DNA of 64,000 nucleotides, from positions 94,408 through 158,407 of the forward strand of contig CADASN010000013.1 of NCBI GenBank assembly GCA_902790635.1. The letters run 5' to 3'. The first letter of the stretch is position 1; every line of letters starts with the position of its first letter. A model generated the notes under the pieces. The model did not search any database. It was not told where the DNA came from and saw nothing but the letters and a program-made list of their open reading frames with translations. Shown here piece by piece: positions 30,021 to 38,046 of the stretch. A program made the translations under genes and the position numbers. The stretch is from an uncultured Bacteroidia bacterium (GTDB lineage Bacteria; Bacteroidota; Bacteroidia; Bacteroidales; UBA932).

Positions 30021-30960
30021 GTGCCTGTACTGCTATAAAGAACTGGAAGAAGGCCAGGTGGATTTCCATCCCGGCTGCGCCAAGGCGTTCTTCGGCACTG
30101 AAAGTGCGCCCCTGCTTCCCTATACCCGGGACAATATGTCAGAACTGGCCCGCCAGGTTATCCGCAGCAGCGCTTCCGTTACGGGGGTCCAGGCCAAGAT
30201 GTCGTTGGATGTGGACCGCGGCGGGAAGAACGAACCCGCCAAATTCACCATCGTAGGCCTTTGGGGCAAATACATCTTCAAGCCCCAGAGCGGGAAATAC
30301 CCCTGCCTGCCGGAGGTGGAGGACCTCACGATGAAAATGGCCGCGGCCGCCCATATCCGCACGGCAAAGCATACATTGATCCGCCTGGCAGACGGAGAAT
30401 TAGGCTATCTTACCCTGCGGATGGACCGTGGCCGCAAAGGCGGGAAGATTTCCATGCTGGATCTGTGCCAACTCTCCAACCGGCTCACGGAGCACAAGTA
30501 TTACGGGACCTATCTGCAACTGGCTGAAACAATCAAGACGTATTCGTCGGCCCCCATGCTGGACGTACAGCGCTTCTGGGAGGTGGTGCTGTTTTCCTGG
30601 ATGACCGGGAACTCCGACATGCACTGCAAGAATTTCTCGCTGATAGACTCCGGAGGCGGGGAGTATAGTCTGGCACCCGCCTACGATCTGCTGGCCGTCC
30701 TGCTGGCAGATCCGGCCGACACAGAAGAAATGGCGCTGTCTTTCCGCACCGGTGGAGAGAGAGCCGGATTCACCCGGGAGACCTTCCTTTCTGCCATGGC
30801 AGAAAGCGGCCTGAGCGATGCCCAGGCCGGGACCATCATCCGGAGAATCACCTCCGCCGCCCCTGCCTGGAGGCAGTTGATTGAAGAGTCCTTCCTTCCC
30901 CGGCCGATGAAAGACGCCTACCTGCGCCTGCTGGAGGACCGGCTGGGGAGGCTGGGATAG
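30013..30960 (+). CDS. hipT: HipT: HipA-family serine/threonine kinase toxin
   Basis: The 315-residue kinase starts with a CxxC...HxxC putative zinc-binding segment (CLYCYKEL, FHPGC), absent from classical HipA. The Ser-rich autophosphorylation/Gly-rich loop SASVTGVQAKMSL is at about 53-65, the catalytic Asp202 lies in GNSDMHCKN and the metal-binding Asp225 in YDLL. All key kinase residues are present. Known HipA and HipT toxins phosphorylate aminoacyl-tRNA synthetases, but the target here is unknown. The last 62 bases are duplicated upstream of hipB. The gene converges on the surface-protein operon 23 nt away. Confidence 0.88.
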   Translation: MSKCLYCYKELEEGQVDFHPGCAKAFFGTESAPLLPYTRDNMSELARQVIRSSASVTGVQAKMSLDVDRGGKNEPAKFTIVGLWGKYIFKPQSGKYPCLPEVEDLTMKMAAAAHIRTAKHTLIRLADGELGYLTLRMDRGRKGGKISMLDLCQLSNRLTEHKYYGTYLQLAETIKTYSSAPMLDVQRFWEVVLFSWMTGNSDMHCKNFSLIDSGGGEYSLAPAYDLLAVLLADPADTEEMALSFRTGGERAGFTRETFLSAMAESGLSDAQAGTIIRRITSAAPAWRQLIEESFLPRPMKDAYLRLLEDRLGRLG

Positions 30961-30983
30961 ATTGCTGCATCCCCGGCAGCGGG

Positions 30984-33035
30984 CTAAGGGGCGACGTATT
31001 CCGCGACGGTCCAGCCGGAGGGGATGCCGCTATCGCTTGAAAGCCAACCAACACCTTTTGCTATGTAAAACGTGCCGTTCTTGGCGACGTTTCGGAGCCA
31101 GGATGTAGTAGAATTCTGAGCACGCTGGATCGCGAGGCAAGTGACACTGCTTAGCTTCGTGCAGCCAGAGAACATATACTGATAGCAGTATGAAGGAAGG
31201 TTCGTCGCTGGCAGGGCCGGGGCAGTGGTTAGGCTGGTGCAGCCAGAGAACATATATTCGTAGCAGCTTGAAGCCAGGGTCGTGGCAGGCAGGGCCGGGG
31301 CAGTGGTCAGACTGGTGCAGTCATGGAACATATCCTTGTAGCAGAATGTGGCCAGGGTCGTAGCTGGCAGGGCCGGGGCAGTGGTCAGACTGGTGCATTT
31401 ACGGAACATACCCTGGTAGCAGAATGTGGCCAGGGTCGTAGCTGGCAGGGCCGGGGCAGTGGTTAGGCTGGTGCAGCCATAGAACATATAACTGTAGCAG
31501 TATGAAGCAAGGGTCGTCGCTGGCAGGGCCGGGGCAGTGGTCAGACTGGTGCAGCCATGGAACATTTCCTTGTAGCAGCTTGAAGCAAGGGTCGTCGCTG
31601 GCAGGGCCGGGGCAGTGGTCAGGCTGGTGCAGCCATAGAACATCTGGGTGTAGCAGTCTGAAGCAAGGGTCGTCGCTGGCAGGGCCGGGGCCGTGCTCAG
31701 GCTGGTGCAGCCACCGAACATATACTGGTAGCATTTAGAAGCCAGGGTCGTGGCGGGCAGGGCCGGGGCCGTGCTCAGGCTGGTGCAGCCAGAGAACATC
31801 TCTGTATAGCATTGTTCCGCAAGTGTTGTGGCAGGCAGAACCAGGGGCTTGGTGCCACAACTCTTGATGGTTGTATTCCTAAACAGCCTGTAAAAGGCAG
31901 ATTCACCTGTCAATTTGACATTACTTGCGAAGGCATTCTCGTTTGTAGCGTAAACCGTCACCAGACTCATAATATTGCCGTACAAATAGCAGTCGGCCGA
32001 GGCGGAGAACTGGCCATAATCTCCATCGGTTGTATTTACATAATATGTACTTCTATCACCCCGGAACTGCACTTTATCACCGACGTTTTGGAGAGTAATA
32101 GCTGCCTCGGAGGTATAGTCTGTCCAGTCGCCGCCATTCACGCGGTATTGCACCGTTCCTTCGTTGGAGGGCAGACGGAAGGATACCTGCGTTCCGGCCT
32201 CAATGGCTTCGAACGTAAGCGGCGTGGCCAGGGCGTTGAAAGTGCCCGTCATACTGATGCTGACTGGATACATACTCCCTGCTGCCATCGTTTTGCCCGT
32301 CACCGCTTTCTCGTAAACGAGTCCGCCGTCGAACGCAGTGAAGGAAAGGTCCCCGGAGACGGGCTTCATGGCCACATAGATGGGTCCTGCTGCCGCGGCG
32401 CGGCTGACGGTGTAGGTGTCGGCGCCGGCGGAAACGGAGAAGGAGACGATGCTGGAAGTGATGTCGGAGGTGCCGTCACTGACCGTGAACTCACCGATGG
32501 TCAGCGGATTGTCCAGGGAAACTTTGTCCGGCAGGGTGGCGGAAGCGGTGAGCGAGCCCTCAAAAAGGGCCAGGTCCAGCGCAGCGGAGAGCGACGCCAG
32601 CGTGCCGTCCTGCGCGGAAAGCGCGGCGTAGTTCACCGAACCGTCCGCCGTGGCCATGGCCGCGGGGTAAATGTAGCGGACGGCCCCGGAAGGCTTGGGT
32701 TCCGTGAGGGTGACGGTGAGATCGGCAGTCTTGCCCTCGTCCCGAATGTCGTAGGCGGTGAGCGGCTCGCACACGGCCTTCACCGTGGCGTCTGCGGTGT
32801 TGGTATAGACGATGGCCACCCGGTCGCCCGGGGCGAAGGTCTTCACACCGGCGGCCGTCAGGGCCTTGCTGGCGGGAGTTCCGCCCAGGCTGACGGTAGT
32901 TGTCAGCGTCACGGGATCCCCGGTCGAGCCGGGGATGACAGTTCCGTCATTCCCGACCTGATCGGGAATCTCTTTTGTGCACCCCAGAGCCATAACGCCC
33001 AGGATTACGAGGGCGATGATGCTATGCTGTCTCAT
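30984..33035 (-). CDS. BspA-type repeat surface lipoprotein with fimbrillin-like N-terminal domain
   Basis: This 683-residue lipoprotein (lipobox VMALGC) has three parts. The first is a fimbrillin-like domain (RYIYPAAM ... DGTLASL), related to the domains in the lipoprotein at 38047-39744. The second is a short beta-rich linker. The third, from about residue 380, is nine units of a 26-residue Cys-containing repeat, CYxxMFxGCTSLTTAPALPATTLAS, of the BspA/TpLRR kind. BspA proteins are adhesins. Just after the lipobox, residues DQVGNDG to STGDP are encoded by a palindromic element. I chose ATG 33035; ATG 33047 would overlap the upstream stop. It is the last gene of the surface operon. Confidence 0.85.
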   Translation of the reverse strand: MRQHSIIALVILGVMALGCTKEIPDQVGNDGTVIPGSTGDPVTLTTTVSLGGTPASKALTAAGVKTFAPGDRVAIVYTNTADATVKAVCEPLTAYDIRDEGKTADLTVTLTEPKPSGAVRYIYPAAMATADGSVNYAALSAQDGTLASLSAALDLALFEGSLTASATLPDKVSLDNPLTIGEFTVSDGTSDITSSIVSFSVSAGADTYTVSRAAAAGPIYVAMKPVSGDLSFTAFDGGLVYEKAVTGKTMAAGSMYPVSISMTGTFNALATPLTFEAIEAGTQVSFRLPSNEGTVQYRVNGGDWTDYTSEAAITLQNVGDKVQFRGDRSTYYVNTTDGDYGQFSASADCYLYGNIMSLVTVYATNENAFASNVKLTGESAFYRLFRNTTIKSCGTKPLVLPATTLAEQCYTEMFSGCTSLSTAPALPATTLASKCYQYMFGGCTSLSTAPALPATTLASDCYTQMFYGCTSLTTAPALPATTLASSCYKEMFHGCTSLTTAPALPATTLASYCYSYMFYGCTSLTTAPALPATTLATFCYQGMFRKCTSLTTAPALPATTLATFCYKDMFHDCTSLTTAPALPATTLASSCYEYMFSGCTSLTTAPALPATNLPSYCYQYMFSGCTKLSSVTCLAIQRAQNSTTSWLRNVAKNGTFYIAKGVGWLSSDSGIPSGWTVAEYVAP
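31141..31851 (-). repeat. Tandem 78-bp repeats coding for BspA-type leucine-rich repeats
   Basis: Nine in-frame units of 78 bp (26 residues). The framework APALPATTLA-CY--MF--CTSLTT is nearly invariant in both DNA and protein. Residues just before CY, between Y and M, and after F change from unit to unit. The outermost units are more divergent. Confidence 0.9.
32918..32968. repeat. Palindromic element inside the lipoprotein coding sequence
   Basis: Two hairpins lie side by side: CCCCGG/CCGGGG (32918-32934) and TTCCCGA/TCGGGAA (32950-32968). The sequence resembles dispersed bacterial REP-like repeats and is read through in frame just after the lipobox. Confidence 0.65.
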
Positions 33036-33040
33036 ATTTC

Positions 33041-36000
33041 TTACCATTGCTGTCCGTCTTCTTTATGATAATCCTTAAGGCCGTCTTTGGCCACATATCC
33101 GGCCTTGTGGGCGGGAAGGGCGATGCCGGAGAGCGGATAGAAGCCCACCGCTCCGGAAGCGCTCACGCTGAGTACGCAAATAACGCTGTCAAAGCTGGTG
33201 GCCACATCCCGGCCCACGAGGATGTTGCCGCCGGGGGCGTTGTCGGCGGCCGATGCTTCAGCCAAAGTGGTGAGGGAGACATCGGCCTTGTCCGCTATGA
33301 TGACTACGGCCGTGGCCTTGGGAATGACGCTGCCGTCGGTTCCCAGGCGGTAGAGGTGATACTCCGCGTCCATAGTATAGGCCGCAGCGCCCGCAGGGAG
33401 GGTATAACCGGACCCGCTGTCGTAGAACGTTCCCCAGTACGCGGTGACGCCGTCCTTGGTGCCCTGCACCAGAGTCAGGTCGGGCGAGGGGGCCACGTAC
33501 GGCGTCATCGTCTTGCCGGCGATGGCGGCAATCTGCTCGGCGTTCAGCGTGCCGGTGTAGGTGGCGGTGCCGTCCGTGAGGGTTTGGCCGTCGGCAATAG
33601 TGAGCGTTGAGCACGCATAGCTGCTGACGATGATGCGGTCGGCGGGGGTGACGCAACCAAGGGTGATGGAGGTGGGATTCCCGATGCCAGCCTGGATGCC
33701 ATTGTAGCCTTTGGCGGTAACATTACCGCCAAAGATGCTGACGTCGTCATGAAATGTTGAGAGGCCACTTCCGGCATCGGTGCGGGTGGCGGTAACACTG
33801 ACGGTGCCGCCGAGTATGGTAAGGTTAGTATAAGCTGAGATACCTCGGATGGTACCCTGGGCAGTAACTCTACCACGACGAATGGTGACGTATCCGAAAT
33901 CCGTATTTATACCTATAGCCCCCTCAGTTATTGCACTGATGATGCCGCCATTGATATCCATGTCCAGTTTGGCGTTGATGGCCGACATGTCTTTGGCTGT
34001 GGCCACGATACGGCCGGTGCCCCCGCTCTGGGCGTAGATAGTCAGAGAACCATTGTTGGCATCAATGCCATTAAAGTCTTCAGTGGTGGCGTTGCTGGTG
34101 AGCGTGGCCCCGTCACAGAGGATGATATTCACATGCCGGTCCAGGAACTTGACGCCCCGGGTGCCGTCGATGGTCACATCTCCGCTCACGCTGTACCAGC
34201 CCTCAGCGTTGTTTGAATCACCGTAAGTTGTGGTGCCGCTGACGATGGGGATGCAGGCGTGGGTCTGTTCGTTGCCGTCGGCATCGATGTAACTGACAGT
34301 GTTCAGAAGCTGGGCTGTAACCGTGACATCCCCGGCCGGCATGGTGAAGCTGCTGCCGTCGATGGCGGTTCCGTTCACATTGTAGATGACGCTTCCGCCG
34401 TCCGGGAGGTTGCTGTAGCTCAGGGTAACGGTGGTGCCGGCGGCATAGTAGGTGCTGCTGCTGATTTCTACGCTCTCGCCCGTTGCGGTAACACCCGTCG
34501 GCAGGGCGAGTTCGTGGACGCTGCGGGCGCCGTCCTGGTCGGCCGGTGCGTTGGTGCTATTGCCTACGCCAACGTTGGTGGCATTGGCGGTGTCGCCAAC
34601 GGTGCAGTTCCGGTAGTAGTTATTAGTAAGCGTGCCGCCATTATTGTACCCAACAATAACACCATAATTTTTCTCCATTGAAGGAATGCTGGCGCCCACG
34701 GCAAGGCAGTTTTTGACGCTGCCGGTGCCGGCGTTCTGTCCTGCGATGGCGCCGTAATACCAAGTGGATTGAAAGTTAGACGTCAGTCTGGCAGCGCCGG
34801 TGCAGTTGCAGATAGTTCCTCCTTTTCCATTTTGACCAACGATGCCGCCATGATAATTGGCCGGATAAATTGAGACAGCGGAGATGACGACTGTGGCTGC
34901 GGCGTGGCAGTTGATTACGTCGCCATTATTTTCGCCTGAAATGGTACCAACTGCGGTATAACCGGCGATGCGGGTATCAGAGAGGGTTACGTTCTTTACA
35001 GTGCCCTTTACAGTGTCGGACGCACCAACGCATCCAAAAAGCCCTTGACAGGAGTCGGCATTGTTATTGCCACCCTTATATATGCGGATGCCGCTGATGG
35101 TATGGTTGTCGCCGTCAAAGGTGCCTTTGAAAAAAAAATAAGTAATGCCGGACTGCCGGCCGATGGCCGTATAGTTATTTTCGGTACTGTTGGCATTGTC
35201 CCAGTCGGTAGTGTGAGTATAGGTGATGTCATTGGCCAATTTGAAGAACTTGCCGGAGAAGTCATTGGCATTATATCTGTCAGTGCCGTTCACCACTTTG
35301 GCCAGCATGTCCAGGCCGGCGGTAGAGGAGATGATGTATGGATGAGCCTCTTCGCCGGTTGCCCCGTTGTCCTGGCCCCAGAGGGGTGTCCAGTTGGCGG
35401 TGTAGCTCTTGTTGCCGTGGGAGCCTGCAGGGATGGTGACGGTGGTCTGCGGCGTGTTGCCGTTGCTGCCCGTCCAGCCAGCGAAGACATAGCCTCCCGC
35501 TGCGAGGATGGGTTGGTTATTGATTGTTACGGCCGTCTCGTATGTGTAGGTCGTCGGGTTGGCCGTGGCCACGGCGCCGTCGGCCAGGTCGTAGCTGATG
35601 GAGTAGGCGTAGCTGTCGTCGAGGGAGCAGAGGTTGCTGGACGTGATGCTTGCGGGCGCGTTACCTGCCAAATCCGTGATGGTGCCGCTATACCCTGTGA
35701 CGATGAGGTTGCCGCTCGCATTGTCTCCGATTGTACCACTGAACGTCAGCACGTTAGTGCCGGAGCCATCTAAATAGCTGAGTGATCCCCAACTGTTATT
35801 GGTGCTCAGCGTGGGCTTGCCCGTCACTTTGACAATCTCATTGAAGGTCACAGATACATAAATGGGATTGCCTTTGGCATGCTTGCCGGGAGCCACGCTG
35901 ACTGTCTGCTTGGTAGGGGCAGTGGCGTCGACAAGAGCCATGCGGACAAAGAAGTCCTTGTAGCCCCAGGTATCATCGTTGTTGCCACCAGCATCAAAAC

Positions 36001-37099
36001 GGGTAGTAATGTTCGTCACGTCGGCATCGAAGATCAGGGAGCCGGAGTTGGTGGCCTGATAGCCAGACTTGAACTTCTGCTGCCAGAGTTTGCCGTTGGT
36101 TTGGGAGAACTCGGTGATACTGATGCCCGCACTCGTTTCCGCTGTCTTGTTGGCATAGCTGTACCGGTGGGGGAAGAACTGCTTGCCCTCGGCATTGCTG
36201 CCGTCGGACAGCTCAAAACAGACCTTGTAGGCCGAGTTAACAGGATCGTTGACACTTCCTTCGGGGTCATAGCCGGTATCGTAGCTTGTGCTGCTGGTAC
36301 CAGCGATAATCTGGACATACTGGTAACCGTCGTCCTTCTCTTTCTCGGTGAAGCAGACGGTGGCGTAGATCTTATATTTCAGCGTGTTCTGTAGATAACT
36401 GGCCGTGGCGCCAGTAGAGTTGATAAGCGATGAAGTGGAGACGGTGGCGGGTTTCTGCGCATAATCGTAGCTATCGTCGATGAGGACGTAGCCACTGAGT
36501 GTGCCGCTGGTTTCCACCTGGCTGGTGGGCGGAGTGTATGCCACGTCCACGTATTTGCTGCTGCTGACATCGCTGGTGTAGCTGCCGCTGCTGTTGAAAT
36601 AGACCAGGTTGGTAATGCTCTTGCTCACCTTGTCGGCGCTGAATTTGGTTCCCGTGGTGAAACTGCGGTCGCATTCTGTCAGGTGGAAGCCGCCGATGTC
36701 GGTCACCTCCAGTCTGTAGCTGCGGGTGGTGCCCGTCTGGTAGGCGTAGGCTCCGCTGCCTGCCAGTTCCGTCACCTGGATGGTCCTGCTTTCAGTGTCG
36801 CCCGCGGCAAAGGAGAACTCGCCGCTCAGCGCTGCCGTCTGCTGTGCTGTCTCTACAGGCTCATCGTTGATCGCCGTAACTTTATAGTGCTGCCCGGCGT
36901 AGGCGCTAAGGTTGACAAAGCGGTACTTCACCGTCTCGGCCACCGCCGTGTTGGTGCGGGAAATGGTAAAGGTGGTAACGCTGCCGCTGGTGCTGGTCTG
37001 GATGGTCCAGCCGTTCTCTGCCGCCATTGCGCTATGCCCGGCGATAAGCAGCATCGCCAGGGCTGCTAAGGCTATCTGGAATATCTTTCTTGTTTTCAT
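33041..37099 (-). CDS. Large exported surface protein with Ig-like, InlB-type and GLUG-like segments
   Basis: This 1352-residue protein has a Sec signal peptide (IALAALAMLLIAGHSAMA) and no lipobox. Seen in order: an unassigned beta-rich N-terminal region; an Ig-like segment around VSVTFNEIVKVTGKPTLS; an InlB/Flg_new-like repeat (GGYVFAGWTGSNGN ... YTANW); a Gly/Asn/Cys-rich region with GLUG-like motifs (GGIVGQNGKGGTI, GAIAGQNAGTGSV); then a beta-solenoid-like part with TIYAQSGGTGRIVA and similar strands. This architecture suits an adhesin or stalk. DNA is less GC-rich here than in the housekeeping genes. The start at 37099 (MKTRKIFQ) is preferred; 37108 is possible. Confidence 0.75.
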   Translation of the reverse strand: MKTRKIFQIALAALAMLLIAGHSAMAAENGWTIQTSTSGSVTTFTISRTNTAVAETVKYRFVNLSAYAGQHYKVTAINDEPVETAQQTAALSGEFSFAAGDTESRTIQVTELAGSGAYAYQTGTTRSYRLEVTDIGGFHLTECDRSFTTGTKFSADKVSKSITNLVYFNSSGSYTSDVSSSKYVDVAYTPPTSQVETSGTLSGYVLIDDSYDYAQKPATVSTSSLINSTGATASYLQNTLKYKIYATVCFTEKEKDDGYQYVQIIAGTSSTSYDTGYDPEGSVNDPVNSAYKVCFELSDGSNAEGKQFFPHRYSYANKTAETSAGISITEFSQTNGKLWQQKFKSGYQATNSGSLIFDADVTNITTRFDAGGNNDDTWGYKDFFVRMALVDATAPTKQTVSVAPGKHAKGNPIYVSVTFNEIVKVTGKPTLSTNNSWGSLSYLDGSGTNVLTFSGTIGDNASGNLIVTGYSGTITDLAGNAPASITSSNLCSLDDSYAYSISYDLADGAVATANPTTYTYETAVTINNQPILAAGGYVFAGWTGSNGNTPQTTVTIPAGSHGNKSYTANWTPLWGQDNGATGEEAHPYIISSTAGLDMLAKVVNGTDRYNANDFSGKFFKLANDITYTHTTDWDNANSTENNYTAIGRQSGITYFFFKGTFDGDNHTISGIRIYKGGNNNADSCQGLFGCVGASDTVKGTVKNVTLSDTRIAGYTAVGTISGENNGDVINCHAAATVVISAVSIYPANYHGGIVGQNGKGGTICNCTGAARLTSNFQSTWYYGAIAGQNAGTGSVKNCLAVGASIPSMEKNYGVIVGYNNGGTLTNNYYRNCTVGDTANATNVGVGNSTNAPADQDGARSVHELALPTGVTATGESVEISSSTYYAAGTTVTLSYSNLPDGGSVIYNVNGTAIDGSSFTMPAGDVTVTAQLLNTVSYIDADGNEQTHACIPIVSGTTTYGDSNNAEGWYSVSGDVTIDGTRGVKFLDRHVNIILCDGATLTSNATTEDFNGIDANNGSLTIYAQSGGTGRIVATAKDMSAINAKLDMDINGGIISAITEGAIGINTDFGYVTIRRGRVTAQGTIRGISAYTNLTILGGTVSVTATRTDAGSGLSTFHDDVSIFGGNVTAKGYNGIQAGIGNPTSITLGCVTPADRIIVSSYACSTLTIADGQTLTDGTATYTGTLNAEQIAAIAGKTMTPYVAPSPDLTLVQGTKDGVTAYWGTFYDSGSGYTLPAGAAAYTMDAEYHLYRLGTDGSVIPKATAVVIIADKADVSLTTLAEASAADNAPGGNILVGRDVATSFDSVICVLSVSASGAVGFYPLSGIALPAHKAGYVAKDGLKDYHKEDGQQW

Positions 37100-37111
37100 A
37101 ACGGACACGCT

Positions 37112-38035
37112 TTAGTAGATGACGGGATTCTCGCCAAGACTGCCGCTCTCGGGGCTGAAGTCGGGCTGGGACACTTCGATCTCCCTGGCGTTGATGAACT
37201 TGCCCGGGGCGTCGAGCACATCGGCCGGGATGGCTTTCACGGCTGTGTAGAGGGCGTGGTCGGAGCCGGTGATCAGGAAGGAGTAGCTGTCTTCCGCGGT
37301 CTGCTCGTTGCGGAGCGAGACGTAGAAGAGATGGTCGGCCGGTGCGGAGGTGGCGCTCACGGTGATGCCGCCGTAGGCGGGCGTCCAGACATTGTTCTCG
37401 AGGCTGAGGCCCTGCACCAGTTTGCCGCCGGAGGCGGTCACGGTGAAGTCCTTGGGGTCGATGTAATTGCCGCCCGACTTGAAGCCGAATCGGTAGATGC
37501 TCTGCTGGTTGCGGAAGATGGCGCCGGCTGCGGTGACCGTGTGGTCAGCGGTGTTGACCGTGCGGACGGTGATGGTGGCCGTGGCGTAGTCGAAGCTGTC
37601 CTGGATGGTGTCGAGGGTGCCGTTCTGGCCGGTGTAGTCCCAGTTCTCGCGGGGAATCATCAGGGTGAGGGCATCGCCCTGGGCGATGCCTGACACCGTG
37701 ATGGTGCCGGACAGGGTGGCGGCGTTGGGCCTTTCGCCATCTTTAGGGACAACACTTAGCGTGCCCAGGAAGGAGCCGTCTTTGTAGACCGTGACTATCT
37801 CGCTATTGCGCCAGTAGGCAGACAGGCTGCCCGGATCGCCGGTATTCTGGTAGAGGGCTTTGGTCCCGATCTCCGCCTTGGTGGCGTCGAGGGTGAGGGT
37901 CCAGACAGAGTCGCAGACGTCCGCGGGATCACGGAGGGCGCCGGTGTCGAGGTCTTTCTGGCAGGCGGCCAGTATCGTGAGGACGATCGGCAGCAGGGCT
38001 GCGAGTCGTAGGAGTGTGCGCGTTTTCATCTTCAT
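37112..38035 (-). CDS. Fimbrillin-like lipoprotein
   Basis: The 307-residue protein has a lipoprotein signal (LPIVLTILAAC). The body is beta-rich with the pattern of Bacteroidota fimbrillin/Mfa-like proteins (for example DALTLMIPRENWDYTGQNGT and FYVSLRNEQTA). Such proteins are exported as lipoproteins and may be assembled into surface fibres or anchor them. It sits between the two-domain lipoprotein and the large exported protein, with gaps of about 12 nt, so one transcript is likely. Confidence 0.75.
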   Translation of the reverse strand: MKMKTRTLLRLAALLPIVLTILAACQKDLDTGALRDPADVCDSVWTLTLDATKAEIGTKALYQNTGDPGSLSAYWRNSEIVTVYKDGSFLGTLSVVPKDGERPNAATLSGTITVSGIAQGDALTLMIPRENWDYTGQNGTLDTIQDSFDYATATITVRTVNTADHTVTAAGAIFRNQQSIYRFGFKSGGNYIDPKDFTVTASGGKLVQGLSLENNVWTPAYGGITVSATSAPADHLFYVSLRNEQTAEDSYSFLITGSDHALYTAVKAIPADVLDAPGKFINAREIEVSQPDFSPESGSLGENPVIY

Positions 38036-38046
38036 GCCTCCTCGGT

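Noticed and set aside
31141..31851. Non-coding satellite or CRISPR-like array
   Set aside because: All 78-bp units stay in frame within a lipoprotein and encode BspA-type repeats.
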